The notes beneath the pieces are model-generated. The model was not told where the DNA came from and searched no databases. It saw nothing but the letters and a program-made list of their open reading frames with translations. The position numbers and the translations under genes are program-made. Positions 1-11,712 of a DNA stretch of 64,000 nt are shown here, piece after piece. The DNA is from Homalodisca vitripennis (lineage: Eukaryota; Arthropoda; Insecta; Hemiptera; Cicadellidae). The DNA is taken from assembly GCF_021130785.1 (NCBI RefSeq), contig NC_060215.1:121352501-121416500 (forward strand), read 5' to 3'. Position 1 is the first letter of the stretch, and each line of letters starts with the position of its first letter.

Positions 1-1204
1 TTTTGAATTTTTGGGAACTATTATGCTAATCTCTAGAGAGGCCGTACAAATTGAGTTATTTTATTGAAATCATTCGTTGAAATTAAGATTTTATGAAGAA
101 AACATATGAAAAGTCTGCCAGAATATTTGTAATTCGATGAAATAATACAAATATTCGTGACACATAACTCAAAGTTAACTAACAATAAACAACTCTTGAC
201 TCTTTTAGCTAAAGTTTATCAAAGGGGTTGAACAATTTGTTTTTTATTTAAATTTTAGACAATATTTTAACCATTTAATACACTGTAAATTGTTTATACA
301 CAATAAAAATATAAAAAAAACTGGTATGAAATTCTAAAAGCAGGAACTGTTTGCTCATAATGAAATCAATTAATTGTATTCTTTTACTTAATGGCCTTTA
401 GAGAACTTCCGGTGTAAAACTTCATTTGACGATAATAATTTTATAAAACTACTAAATTTACGCCGTTTCCTATATTTTGGCTTAAAAAAGACTCATTTAT
501 AAGATATTTATTAATGTTCTCTGAAAATCTGAGGGCCGAGGGACTATACTCGTACAACGATGAAGTAACATCTGAAGGAGGTAGAAAACTTCACTTTAAA
601 TAATATGAAAGGGGTTAATGAAAGCGTGTTGTAGTCATGTTGTCTGTCAACACTACTTTTATTTTGTTTTTTATAGAAATTGATTGTTTATAGAAATGCA
701 CCCAACACTCTACCTAAAACCTAAACGTACGATTTAACAAAAAATGGCAAAACCTAGTTAATATAGAACAATTTAATATATTACACAGTTATTTAACAAT
801 TCTGAATCACCTATTAATAAAATTATTTTCAGTTTTAGTAAAATCTTCTTCCATTATATAGTTCATTTATTCTTTTTTCACATTGCAATTTAAACATAAT
901 CTTCTTTTTCGTGAATTGTATACGAAAACTGTGTGGAGTTATTGCACAATTCTCGCCCATTTCATCTATAAATAAATTACGTGTGTTACAAGTAGTACTA
1001 CTCACATGCAAAAATGTAGAGTTTCAATTCCTCTAATTGCTATGATTTATAATGAATATATTTAATGAGCGAATATCATTTTTGGATAAAGTTAGCCGAT
1101 ACGTAGCTCTTTCGACTTAAGGATAGTAGACCTCCAAATTTTTAATTTTTTCGATTTTTTTATCTTTTCATATTTGAGTAGCTTAACTCTTCTAGTTTAT
1201 GGCA

Positions 1205-1206
<2 letters not shown>
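1..1206. other. AT-rich stretch, nothing recognised
   Basis: No open frame of note, no repeat and no recognisable coding similarity was seen on either strand. Base composition is strongly AT-rich with short A and T runs, as expected for intergenic or intronic insect DNA. Confidence 0.5.

Positions 1207-1286
<80 letters not shown>
1207..1286. repeat. (TA)n-(TG)n compound microsatellite
   Basis: About 32 AT units run directly into about 8 TG units. The same TA-then-TG order recurs at 52.7 kb, which fits slippage plus TA-to-TG transition. Confidence 0.95.
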
Positions 1287-4200
1287 TTTATTTAGTTTAG
1301 GCCATGAAAAAAATGTGTTAACACATGCTTGCACAATGTTATAAGTAAAATGTACAGTCACGCCCGCCCAGTTCTGAGCTACAGACCTTTTTACAGTACT
1401 TATAGTTTTGCTTTTTTAGCTATGGTCTTTGTATTTAGAGGTCTTTAGAAATACTACTTTATTATTCCCAGCTGATTGTTTTTTTTTTTTTTTTTTTTTT
1501 GTATTGGTACGACTGCAAATAAACATCATATGTCCAGTTTAGTTGTCTGTGTTTTGATGAATTGTTGTTTGTGAGTGTTCAAGAGGTTTTAATCTGATTA
1601 AAAATATTTTTGTTATGTATTCTTTAGGTATTTTTAACAATGCCTAGAATAGGAAGAGTGTTTAAAAAGAGGAATAATGTTGGCTGGCACCATGTTACAA
1701 GCTGTAGTGCTAGCACCAATGAACAAACCCCAAGTACAAGACGTGGAACTAGGCCTACTTCTTCATGTAAGTTCAGCCCTAAGGATGAAAGTGCATAAAA
1801 AAGGAAATTGAGAAGGCACTCAGTTGAGTACAATCAGTTCAGGGACAGTTCTTTTCAATATGATGTAGTAGATTTTGCAGTTTTGAACCAATTGATCAAC
1901 AACCTAGCAATGTGTAAGGAATGTGGTGGTTCACTGAAATTGACAATATCTAACTGAGTAAACCTAGCCTACACAATAAGTTTGGAGTGCGACAACTTCA
2001 AATGTAAGGCCAAAGTAAGCCAGGAAAACAGTGCTAAAGCCACTGTAGAAAATAGTGACAGGATTTATTACGATGTAAATATCCGGTTTGTTTACGCACT
2101 TTGAGCAATCGGTATCGGACAAGAGACTGAGCGAATCTTTGCAGGCATAATGAATTTCAACCAACCTTCAAATTTTGCTTTCTACAACAAAGCTCTTCTG
2201 TCAAGCTTCTCAAAAGATCTGTGTTTAAAATCAAAAGGAGTTATGTTAAGGTTAAAAGGAATTAGGTCTTAGATCATATGGATTTAAGTCCACTTATTTA
2301 ACATAGAATATTAATATTTTGGAGTCTATGAAAGAGGCTGTTGAAGAAGCGGTGGATGAAAATGATGGTTGTCGTGAATTCAATTACATCTATTTTCATT
2401 AGCGATTTTGAAAATTATGTGTTTTATCTTCCCCTTCAGGTACATTTTTTTTCGGAAAGTATAATAGATAGAGGCCTGAAACTTTTTACACATACTTTTG
2501 AGTATACATTGAGTATTTATATGAGAGATTATTAACAAAGTACTATTAAAACACTATTTACAAAAATCAAAATCTTAAACTTTTAAAAGACTTCAAAAAC
2601 AATCAATTTTTAACTAAAATTAGAAAAAAAACAATAAAATGTTAATAATCCACTCCAACTTATCTTTCATTTCCAACAATTGTAAACCATTAGAGATTAT
2701 TGGGTGAAATGTTTTATTAAGATCAGTTAATAACTAAAAAATATTTTAATCGCAACTGTTGGTAAATTATCCTTAAATATATTTTGCTTAATATCACCCT
2801 TAGATTTTTTTACTTGAAAACGAATACTTCTATTGTTTTTATTAACTCGGGTGCAAAATATAGAAAATAACAAACCGTTCATTAAATATTAAAAATATTT
2901 TAGGATTTCTTCAATGTCATTTATAATCCCAACTACACTACAGATTTCTCAGAAACAAAAACAAAGTAAAAGATCGAACAAGTTGCAGCATTTATAAAAC
3001 ACGTATTGATCATTATATCATTCTTTGAACCATTTATCAAACTTTTCTCGAGAATAATAACATAAATTGGTCGATTATCAATATACATATCACACACAAG
3101 TGTCAAACACATAATGGTTTATAGAGGATATTCCCTCTATTTTAAGGGCATTGACATATTCACACATGTTTTTGAGTACTATTAATTTATAAAATGTATT
3201 TAATTATAATTTGAATATATGTTATGTACGCAAATTTAGTTCAAAGTCGATGAAAATTTTTGAACTTAATAAACAGATAAATCAGTGAGTTAATAGAATT
3301 AATCCTATTTTTATAAAAAATCACAATAAAAATAATTGTAAAGAAACATTTAGCCGCTTAGATTGCTATAAAGATTGTATGTTAAAATGCTTAAGCATCA
3401 TAACATACAAGGAAATGTCAAGCCAACAAAGTAACTTCATCACAAGTGTTGATAATTTAATGGAATATCTCATATGATTAACATTCACATGAAACTCTTG
3501 TTTAGTAATTTTTTAATAATTCTGAATTTTGATATACAAAACAGCCATAATGTTATGTGATTGCCAACATGGTTACTTATAACACCACACAATTGTAACT
3601 AGAACCACCTTTTCACAGAAATACCAATTAGCTTGAGTTTACCATTGTCAATGGCAATGGGGTATAAAAGGTGGAGTTTCACCCCAAATGTAAGCCCTGT
3701 AGGTGATCTCGTTCTACAGTGGTCGTGTATACAGTCAGGCAGAAATCGGATTTCCTCGTCAGAAAGTGGCAGGAGAGGCTTCACTAAACGCTCAGCCCTT
3801 GGAGTACGAGAGAAAAAATATATTTTCTTTATACAATTCTTTACTAAATATCTCATTTGTTCCTTATGTTCTATTTCAGCACAATGCTCAACACGTATCT
3901 TTATCGCTGAGCCAAATTTTACCTCTTTTTTAACAATGCATTACTAGTTTGTATCATTGTCAATTCATGTTACAACCTAATTACTTTTTTTGTTTTTCGA
4001 GCATAATTTCTTTTTGCATTGTCTATTAATTATCGTTAATTAATTATCTATAAGAAACACTGAAAGAATTCAAAGTATTTATTTGTAAATATACATCATT
4101 CCTATATTATTCAGTAAGCTGTCCAGTGTCTTGTAGTTCGTGCGATAAGCCAAGGACTGCGACCTTGACCGACATGGCGTCAGCTGTTGCCTCCCCACCC

Positions 4201-5554
4201 CCTCCATAGTGCAGCCACCTAGCTGTCATACAGTGATATGATATGTTGCTTTCTGTTATTGAGGTGTCAATTAATACTTAATTTGAGTTGCTTATTTTTG
4301 CAAGTACATGATCAATGCAGCTCTCAGACTCTTCTGTTATTCAAGTTGTACAATTAATTAGAGGCTGAAATACATTGCTAGCATTAAAACACAAAATACA
4401 GAAAACTTTAAAAATAACGCCTTTTTAGTGTTTAATTTCAGTTAAAAAACATGATGTGATGTATTCAAATACACCTTAGCACTATTATAAAATTAAACTT
4501 AAACACTAGATAAAGATATTACAATATATAGTACCGAATAAGACAGTAGTTTACAATGAATTATATTCGCCGTACAGATGGCGTCTACCGTACAAATAAT
4601 ACCATGTGGAATACCGGCGTAACAAAAACAAACTGGAATTCCAGCAGCCAATTATATTACAACATTGCAGCAACAACAAAAATGTAGTTTCACGCTTTCT
4701 TATATGCTAATGTTTCCATTGGTTCTATAATCACGTCGATGTCTATATTTCACTCTATAAAAATACAGGAGTGACTTCATTTTACCTAAGTGGAAAACCA
4801 GATAGAGAGTTGAGTTATTAACAGAACATCGTCTACCTCTATTCGTGATTGTTGGTATTATGATTTGAAATAAATGATTGTAGTAACTGTTTGGTAGTTG
4901 TTATATATATACATTTGAAGTTGTTTAATTATTACTACCATATAAATAATCGTAAATCGGATAAATATAAACCTGTTATTCCGAAAAAAATACATAATTT
5001 CTTATTCAAACTTAACACATTTACAAAACTTCAATTCACAACCGCAAAATGGAAAAGGCGTAGTCCCCCCAATGGCATTATTTACTCGTAGTTGAGCTGA
5101 ATTTTACCAATAAGAAAACCTAGCGTAGTTCTGGTTCACACTGAGAATGTAGTACAGAGGAAACCAAAATAATTTGTACATTCATGTAATACATGTCACT
5201 ATCAAGTGTTCAACAAATGTGCTGATAAATGTTTAGTTTGTAAACAAAATACAAGTGAGCGGTCTTTAGCTAATGTTTTTTTTTTTCAGAACTATCTACA
5301 ATACTAAAGAATATATTTTAATAAAGTATACATTTAATTTGCTAGTATAATCAAAATATAAATAAAATGAAATAACTAATATTATATAGACGTTATGGTA
5401 AATTATCTTAAACATTTGGTTCATATTGGTATTTCAAACATGATCGTCTTATATCAAATCGAAATCTTTCAGTACTCGTAACAATTGCACAATGTATAGC
5501 AAAAGTCATAATTTATTATACATTTTAAGCTCTCACACTACATTATAAACTAGA
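1287..5554. other. Unannotated AT-rich stretch
   Basis: No gene could be supported. A T-run lies at 1481-1500. Overlapping frames on both strands at 3599-3947 are open for 75-105 codons but show no recognisable family. A slightly GC-richer patch at 4120-4250 has no interpretable content. A TATA/AATAAA pair at 4756-4874 is listed separately. Confidence 0.45.
4756..4874 (+). promoter_or_regulatory. TATA box and AATAAA pair, LTR-like spacing
   Basis: TATAAAAATA at 4756 is followed about 113 bases later by AATAAA at 4869. A TATA box and a polyadenylation signal this close is typical of the U3-R part of a retroviral-type LTR. No paired LTR, primer-binding site, polypurine tract or flanking duplication was found, so chance in AT-rich DNA is quite possible. 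Confidence 0.2.
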
Positions 5555-6590
5555 CTTTGCCTAGGACTAACGCTGTTGCGGAGATTTGTTTCTCGCGGAG
5601 AGGTTTTTCGCATCTATTCAATTACTCAAACGTTTACAACGGTTTTTACCAGAACATATCAAGCTGCTCTTGACTAAATCACTTGTATCGTACTTCCACA
5701 TTTCAAGTACTGTAACTCCGTGATCAATGATATGACCATAGTACTTAGTGAGAAGCTGCAAAGAACTCAAAACTATTGTAAACGTTACGTTTACGATGTG
5801 AGACGGGAGCAGCACATCACACCGTACTATATTCAGTAAAATATTCTAAAATTAATGGATCAATGATCCATCAAAATTCTAAAACTAGTTCTTTCAATAT
5901 TTAAATATGGGTTTCCAAGATATTTTTCTGAATTTTTTAAATCTGTGTCTCATGTAGGTGTAAGCAGCATGTAAGCAGCACTCGCTCTGGCTCATACATT
6001 TTGAGAATGCCTCAGCACAAGACTGCAGTGTTAGATAAGTCATTCCATGTAATGCCTTGTAGGTTGTGGAATGCTCTTCCCCAAACAATTACTTCCATCG
6101 ATAACCGTTCCCGGTTTGTGGCGAAACTGAAAGATATGTATCTTGAGCGGTTAGCCGAGGCAGGTTCGGTCTGAGATGTTGTGGGCGTGACACTGGCAGA
6201 GGGATGAATGTGAGAGTATGTGTGATAAAAGTTAGGATTCATTAGCAATAAATACTTTAATTTATTTGTATATTAAAAGTATAATTTTATTTTTTAAGAA
6301 TAACAGAAGTAGTTAATATATTAATGTGTTAAATTTTAAATATAACATGTTAAAATATTATACTAATTTCACCACATTGCTTAAATGTATATGTTTCTTT
6401 ATTTTATTATAATTTTTTTATGCTTATGTATGCAGGAGTCAAGAGATGATTTACATTGTATTCTTAAGGTAATAATATTTATTTACTGTTTTAAATTTGA
6501 CGATGTCACAGGTTAAGTGTAAGAAAGGGCCATGCCACCCTAACTTTTCCTGTATAAATAAAGAATTCTTCATTTCATTTCATTTAATTT
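5555..6590 (+). pseudogene. LINE 3' part: RT C-terminus and 3' UTR
   Basis: This is the 3' part of a Jockey/CR1-group non-LTR retrotransposon. Peptides recoverable on the plus strand follow the usual post-catalytic order. RFFASIQLLKRLQRFLPEH is at about 5600-5660, then IVLPHFKYCNSVINDMT and KLQRTQNYCKRYVYDVRR at 5687-5830. TRSGSYILRMPQHKT then leads to PCRLWNALPQTITSID and a stop near 6174. At least one frameshift near 5687 and another between 5830 and 5950 break the frame. A 3' UTR-like stretch ends at 6565-6590 with AATAAAGAATTC and a (CATTT) repeat tail, typical of these elements. The endonuclease and catalytic RT half are missing, so it is 5'-truncated. The 33-bp repeat at 6430 lies inside the presumed 3' UTR, so continuity between the stop and the tail is inferred. 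Confidence 0.8.
6430..6462 (+). repeat. 33-bp exact direct repeat, copy 1 (microexon-like)
   Basis: This 33-base block is identical to 7878-7910. Here it looks like a microexon. A T-rich tract ends in ATGCAG, 36 bases of open sequence (GAG TCA AGA ... CTT AAG) follow, and then GTAATA, a plausible splice donor. Exon status is inference. What is seen directly is the repeat and the flanking AG/GT. Confidence 0.6.
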
Positions 6591-8099
6591 ACATTATCAC
6601 CACGTCCAAACTTATATCATTGTTCATACATTAAAGTCTCATTCATACTTCGCATATCTCAACCCACTTCCAGCGCTGGTGTCAGACATCGAATTGGGCG
6701 GTCTCCCAGTTAAATGCCAGAAACACGTCAACGCTTTTCGTTTTCGAAAATTTTCTACTTTGCAAAGTAAAGTGTTTAGGTTTTCCTTTGTTATAGGTCT
6801 ACGATGTACTCAATACAAGTATTAGAATGAATCAATTAATTTACATATTGAATGAAAACTTTTAGGCAACAATATAGGTTTCATATGAATTGTTGTAGTC
6901 TAAATACTTCCTACGGATATTCATAAGACAAATCCTCACATACTAATTTTCTTGCGATTAGAATTCAAGAGTTCAATGAGAATTCAACATCATATAATAT
7001 TATATTCTCATATTTGTTTCATAAAGGTAAGTAATAGCGTATCAGTATATTCGTAAGATTGTACAATTTACGAATTACTATATATATATATATATATATT
7101 ATTGATTTTAATATAATGCAATCGTATCACATTAAAATATAAATATATTTGTACAATCATCTCACTCTCAGGGGGTATCGCTAACATTCAAGTAGCAGTG
7201 ACCGAGGCGGCTCACCGCCCCATCTGGTAGTTTATAGCCCACTGTTGTTCTTCGGTTCCATCTTTCTGGCACGTACAGCCCATAAAACAGCAAAACAAGC
7301 TTTATAACCCATTAAAACATTATTTTGACCTCTCTGGTTACTAATAGGTTCTTGTGTCCCTGATTCCGACGGGGGTGCCCTGGAACGACCGGCAGTCGTT
7401 CTCATATATCATTTTATGTCATGGCGTTCTGAGAAACTAGGGCGTTACTGATAAAAAAGTTTGAAATAAAAACAAAATTGAATCTGTTTTGACATGTTTA
7501 CAGTGATGAAACTTCCAGTCTAAAATAATGAAAAAGCTTTCTTGTAACCAAACGATTTCACTCAATTTTCGGTAAATATTTTCGAAAATACTAAAATTTT
7601 AAGCAGAATATCTTCAAAATAACAAATAAGTTAAAACAAATAAGTTAAGACTATTTTATACAGTTTGGAAAGAGGCATAATTTGTTTATTATCTACTACT
7701 TCTGCTTCTGAGAGTTGGTTATACGTTAGTAAACGGTCACCGTGACTACGTTGTGAGAACTATTACAATAAAAGTGTAGCTATTACAATAAATGGTTACA
7801 CATTTTCTTGCCAAGATTCACTTTATGATCGTAGTGGAATAGGTCTTATATAAGTACTATGTAGTGCTGGATTAATAATGCAGGAGTCAAGAGATGATTT
7901 ACATTGTATTAAGTATACAGTCTTAGGTTCTATTAAAGAATTTTATACTGAAAACACTATAATTTTTAAATTGAGTGGTAGGTTATGTAAAGTGATAAAA
8001 TATGGAATTATAAATCTAAATTATTTCATCATATTTTATACGATGGACACACTTAAAACCAACCTTGAAACATATCAAATCATCGTCATCTGAACAAAC
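6591..8099. other. Unannotated stretch with a short TA microsatellite
   Basis: (TA)11 lies at 7078-7099. A patch of more balanced composition at 7170-7400 has no recognisable coding content. The rest is AT-rich with no support for a gene, apart from the second 33-bp repeat copy at 7878. Confidence 0.45.
7878..7910 (+). repeat. 33-bp exact direct repeat, copy 2
   Basis: Identical to 6430-6462, with a start-to-start distance of 1448 bases. Upstream is a weaker pyrimidine tract ending in ATGCAG. Downstream the next bases are AAGTATACAG, so the GT donor seen after copy 1 is missing here. It opens a 71-codon frame with no recognised family. Confidence 0.6.
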
Positions 8100-8345
8100 A
8101 AAGACCGTCAAAGTCGTGACGTAAATCTCCATATTTAGTCTTCCGATATGAGGGAGAGTAACAACTTGAGGATTCAGTCTCAAAGAACGATGGCTTATCA
8201 ACAACTTCCATCTCAAGTTGGTGTCAAAGTGATCAACAGATTCCTGGTGCACATAAAAGCATTGGCAAGAAAGAAATGTTTGAAAGCACGATTAAGACAT
8301 CTTTTAGTGCCGAATGAGTTTTAGTCCATTTTTGAGTTCATGACA
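8100..8345 (+). pseudogene. LINE reverse transcriptase, extreme C-terminus
   Basis: The plus strand reads NLRIQSQRTMAYQQLPSQVG, then VKVINRFLVHIKALARKKCL, then KARLRHLLVPNEF, a stop, and SIFEFM. This order (a GVK-N-LP type segment, a K-rich helix, then an L-L-FYS-EEF type ending) is the usual end of CR1/L2/Jockey-group ORF2 proteins. There are in-frame stops near 8137 and 8325. No upstream RT motifs were found, so it is a short relic. Exact clade unknown. Confidence 0.6.
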
Positions 8346-8702
8346 AATCGCCGGAAACAGTAGAAAAACTTTTTTAAATCTGTTGCTGAAATGAAAGTAA
8401 TTTTAATGTTGATTATTTTTAAAAGAATTTATTAATGTAGAATGAGTCTAAATGTATGTTTTAAGTGAAATTCAAATATATACTGATACTAACGCATGCA
8501 CTACAATTAATAAGTAATAATAGTAAAATAAATGTCTACTGTAATGAAGAAAATTTGAAACTACAATTCGAGATTGTTGTTAAGAAACGTATAGGCCTAC
8601 AGTTAGGACTGATGTCAGAAAAAACAACTATGATCATGGTTAATAAGTAAGTCAAGTAATAATTTTAGTCTACATCCAGTAATAATGCAATCACTACAGT
8701 CT

Positions 8703-9603
8703 CCACAACGAAACTGCGAGACTACAACCAGGCCTCTCGTTCCAGAATCCATACTGACCGCAATACACTGCCTTACAACCATCCCCGGTCCACATCGAAA
8801 CTGCGAGACTACACCCAGGCCTCTCGTTCCATAAGCCATACTGACCGCAAAACACTGCCTTACAATCATCCCCTGTCCACAACGAAACTGCGAGACTACA
8901 CCCAGGACGTCTCGTTCCAAAAGCCATACTGACCGCAAAACATTGTCTTACAATCATCCCCTGTCCACAACGAAACTGCGAGACTACACCAGACGTCTCG
9001 TTCCAAAAGCCATACTGACCGCAAAACATTGTCTTACAATCATCCCCTGTCCACAACGAAACTGCGAGACTACACCCTAGACGTCTCGTTCCAAAAGCCA
9101 TACTGACCGCAAAACATTGTCTTACAATCATCCCCTGTCCACAACGAAACTGCGAGACTACACCTAGACGTCTCGTTCCAAAAGCCATACTGACCGCAAA
9201 ACATTGTCTTACAATCATCCCCTGTCCACAACGAAACTGCGAGACTACACCCAGACGTCTCGTTCCAAAAGCCATACTGACCGCAAAACATTGTCTTACA
9301 ATCATCCCCTGTCCACAACGAAAACTGCGAGACTACACCTAGACGTCTCGTTCCAAAAGCCATACTGACCGCAAAACATTGTCTTACAATCATCCCCTGT
9401 CCACAACGAAACTGCGAGACTACACCCAGACGTCTCGTTCCAAAAGCCATACTGACCGCAAAACATTGTCTTACAATCATCCCCTGTCCACAACGAAACT
9501 GCGAGACTACACCCAGACGTCTCGTTCCAAAAGCCATACTGACCGCAAAACATTGTCTTACAATCATCCCCTGTCCACAACGAAACTGTGAGACTTCACC
9601 GAA
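8703..9603. repeat. Minisatellite, 87-bp unit, about 10.3 copies
   Basis: Units start at 8703, 8790, 8877, 8965, 9051, 9139, 9226, 9313, 9401 and 9488, with a partial unit from 9575. Most steps are 87 bases, with single-base indels giving 86 or 88. Each later unit contains CGAGAC ... GTCTCG, a 6-bp stem around an 11-base loop. Because 87 is divisible by 3 and several frames lack stops, long repetitive frames appear on both strands. They are broken wherever a 1-base indel occurs, so coding is not supported. The first three units are more diverged than the rest, which are nearly identical. Confidence 0.95.
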
Positions 9604-10559
9604 GGCTGAAATCAAAATATCAGAAAAGAAACCCATGTCAAAAAGAACAAATACCACTGTACTGAATCAAGATACAAGGTTATTGAAGGTTACATACGAG
9701 ATACTTATTTCTAGTTCCTTCAAAGATTCACCAAAGTATATTATGGAAATCAACTGTTAGCCCTCCTAATTCTCAGAAACTCGAAAGCTTGTTTCAAGAT
9801 TAAGCACAACTATAGAAGTCCTGGAAGTAAACCTCAACTGCCTTAAGAATGATAGAGGCAAATGTATAGATAACAACAATATACAGATAAGAAGAGTGTT
9901 TTATGGGCCGTTGTAAACAACAAGAGGAATGCCTACCTGAAATAAAGTAAAAGATTCAACCCTCTCTCAGAGGAAAACCTTAAACCCCAACAGCCACATC
10001 ATTCACCAAACGATAAGCAAATAAAGAACGGATGTAAGTAATAAAAACGCTATAAATTAGGATAATTTAATGCCCTAATAACTAAAATCTTAGTATAAAT
10101 TGTGAGCTTTAAAAATGTGATTCTAGAGAGTAAGAACCTCGGCGAACACGTAGCAAGCATGGTGCGGATACTGGTGAGCCCTACTACCAGAGAGTGTGAT
10201 GTTTGTAAACCCGGCGCTAACTCATGAATGTCACCGACCTGAGCCCTCCTTCAGCTGGAAGCTGCTGCTTTGTGATTCCTTCTTCAGTGGCATCGGGTAG
10301 GAACAATTATAGAGAGGAACCATCACAAGGGGTAAGCTACTGCAATCGGACCATGTCACCTCCGACGGGTGCTTCGAGACACTATACAATGAATACGGGA
10401 AAAGGGGGGATAAAGAACCGGAGGATCACTTCCACTACCTCGAGAAAAAAGGTGAGCGACCGTAACCGGACCGTGTCTCCAGAACGGCTCCTACGGGCGT
10501 CTATGGGGCGCTCCGTAACTACAAACACGCAAACAGATGGGAACACGCGATGTGTCCAC
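9604..10559. other. Unannotated stretch with an unrecognised 112-codon frame
   Basis: The region from 10140 is less AT-rich than its surroundings and holds an open frame at 10224-10562 (plus). Its composition (Ser, Thr, Arg and Pro rich) matches no family I know. The frame stops just where the dispersed repeat at 10560 begins. It may be transposon-derived or chance. Confidence 0.35.
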
Positions 10560-10708
10560 TAATGAGAGACGGCGTTTAGTCGGACGATAGGTACAATGGT
10601 CACTTGGATAAGCTCACTAGTAGTGATTTTGGGATAGTAAGGTCCTAAACTACTTTAAACACAACAAAGGGTCTTCTACTGAATATTAAAAATTAAAATC
10701 TACTCTAC

Positions 10709-10711
<3 letters not shown>
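10560..10711 (+). repeat. Dispersed 150-bp repeat, copy 1
   Basis: Shares the ordered blocks GACGGCG, ATAGGTACAA, TCACTTGGATAA, TGATTTTGG, CTAAACTACTTTAAA, GTCTTCTACTGAATATTAAAA and CTACTCTACTG with 11557-11712, at roughly 80 percent identity by eye. It is followed directly by a (TA)n tract, absent from the other copy. Confidence 0.75.

Positions 10712-10787
<76 letters not shown>
10712..10787. repeat. (TA)n microsatellite
   Basis: About 37 uninterrupted TA units directly follow the dispersed repeat copy. Confidence 0.95.
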
Positions 10788-10790
<3 letters not shown>

Positions 10791-11556
10791 ATATTAAACC
10801 CTGGCCGCCTTGAAATCACGCACAAGTTGAAACAAAACAACCAATCAAACTTAAGAGCTACTTAAAACAACACTAAAACGAGAGAGGACCGTAGAGCAGC
10901 TTAGTTGAGAAGTGGAAACACCTGGGCCGCGAGGCTGACCAGGGTTCCGCTTGGAGTAGGTACGGCACTGGAAGTGCGGGCTCTAGTATAGAGGGGAGGG
11001 GTGGCCGGCTCACGTCACGCGGAGCTCTGGTACAGCTGACCTGGTGTGTGTTCATGTGCTTGCCCTACACTGTTCACCACTACATCAGTCTTGAGGTGGC
11101 AGGGGGAGTTTGTAACCAAGAAAGGGTTACAGTAGAGTCACACCACAGGGACAGAGAGTCAATGGTAAAATGTTTACCTAACTAGGCTATTCACCGCAAT
11201 AGCTTAGGTGAATAGCTATAGGTAACTATTCACCAGCTGGGCTAAAAGGTGCGCGTCACACAATTCTAGTCTTGGTAGTGTAACACGCTTAAGAGGGGCA
11301 ACACGAGTTTTTAATATGATTTACAAAATCGTAGTCTCCATCACCAACCAATACCAGCATTCTGGACCATTTATTTGCCAGAAAACAAATAAAAGTCCTT
11401 TCATCAAAAAATATCTTGAAAAATTAAAGTGTGAATTTTTAAAGATATTAGTCTTTGTACGCAAATCTTTTAAATCTTATAACGATTGTATCCTTGTCCA
11501 AACCCAATTCATAAAGCAATTATTGTTCATTTCAATTATTTTTGAATTGCGTAAGG
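10788..11556. other. Unannotated, GC-richer patch
   Basis: Bases 10880-11160 are noticeably richer in G and C, including GGGGAGGGGTGGCCGG, than the flanks. A 60-codon minus frame and an 85-codon plus frame (11316-11573) resemble no known family. The sequence between the two 150-bp repeat copies may belong to one larger unclassified element, but no termini were found. Confidence 0.3.
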
Positions 11557-11712
11557 TGGTAGACGGCGGTTAAATCGGGCCATAGGTACAACAATCACTT
11601 GGATAACCTAAACAGTATTGATTTTGGCATAGGGGTTGCCCTAAACTACTTTAAAGATAACAAGGAGTCTTCTACTGAATATTAAAAACTAAAACCTACT
11701 CTACTGGATATA
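11557..11712 (+). repeat. Dispersed 150-bp repeat, copy 2
   Basis: Same orientation as 10560-10711 and about 1 kb downstream. It ends with CTACTCTACTGGATATATTG, where copy 1 passes into a long TA tract. This suggests the TA tract in copy 1 expanded from this ATATAT seed. Confidence 0.75.

Noticed and set aside
3599..3947. Overlapping frames on both strands as a conserved gene
   Set aside because: Three competing frames of similar length and none with recognisable motifs, typical of chance.
8694..9657. Long repetitive frames (up to about 200 codons) over the 87-bp array as a repeat protein, or the array as CRISPR
   Set aside because: The frames exist because the unit length is a multiple of three and lacks stops. 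Single-base indels switch frames between units. CRISPR needs short repeats with unique spacers, whereas here the whole unit repeats.
10224..10562. 112-codon plus frame as a gene
   Set aside because: No recognisable family, no start context and no splice structure. It ends at a dispersed repeat.
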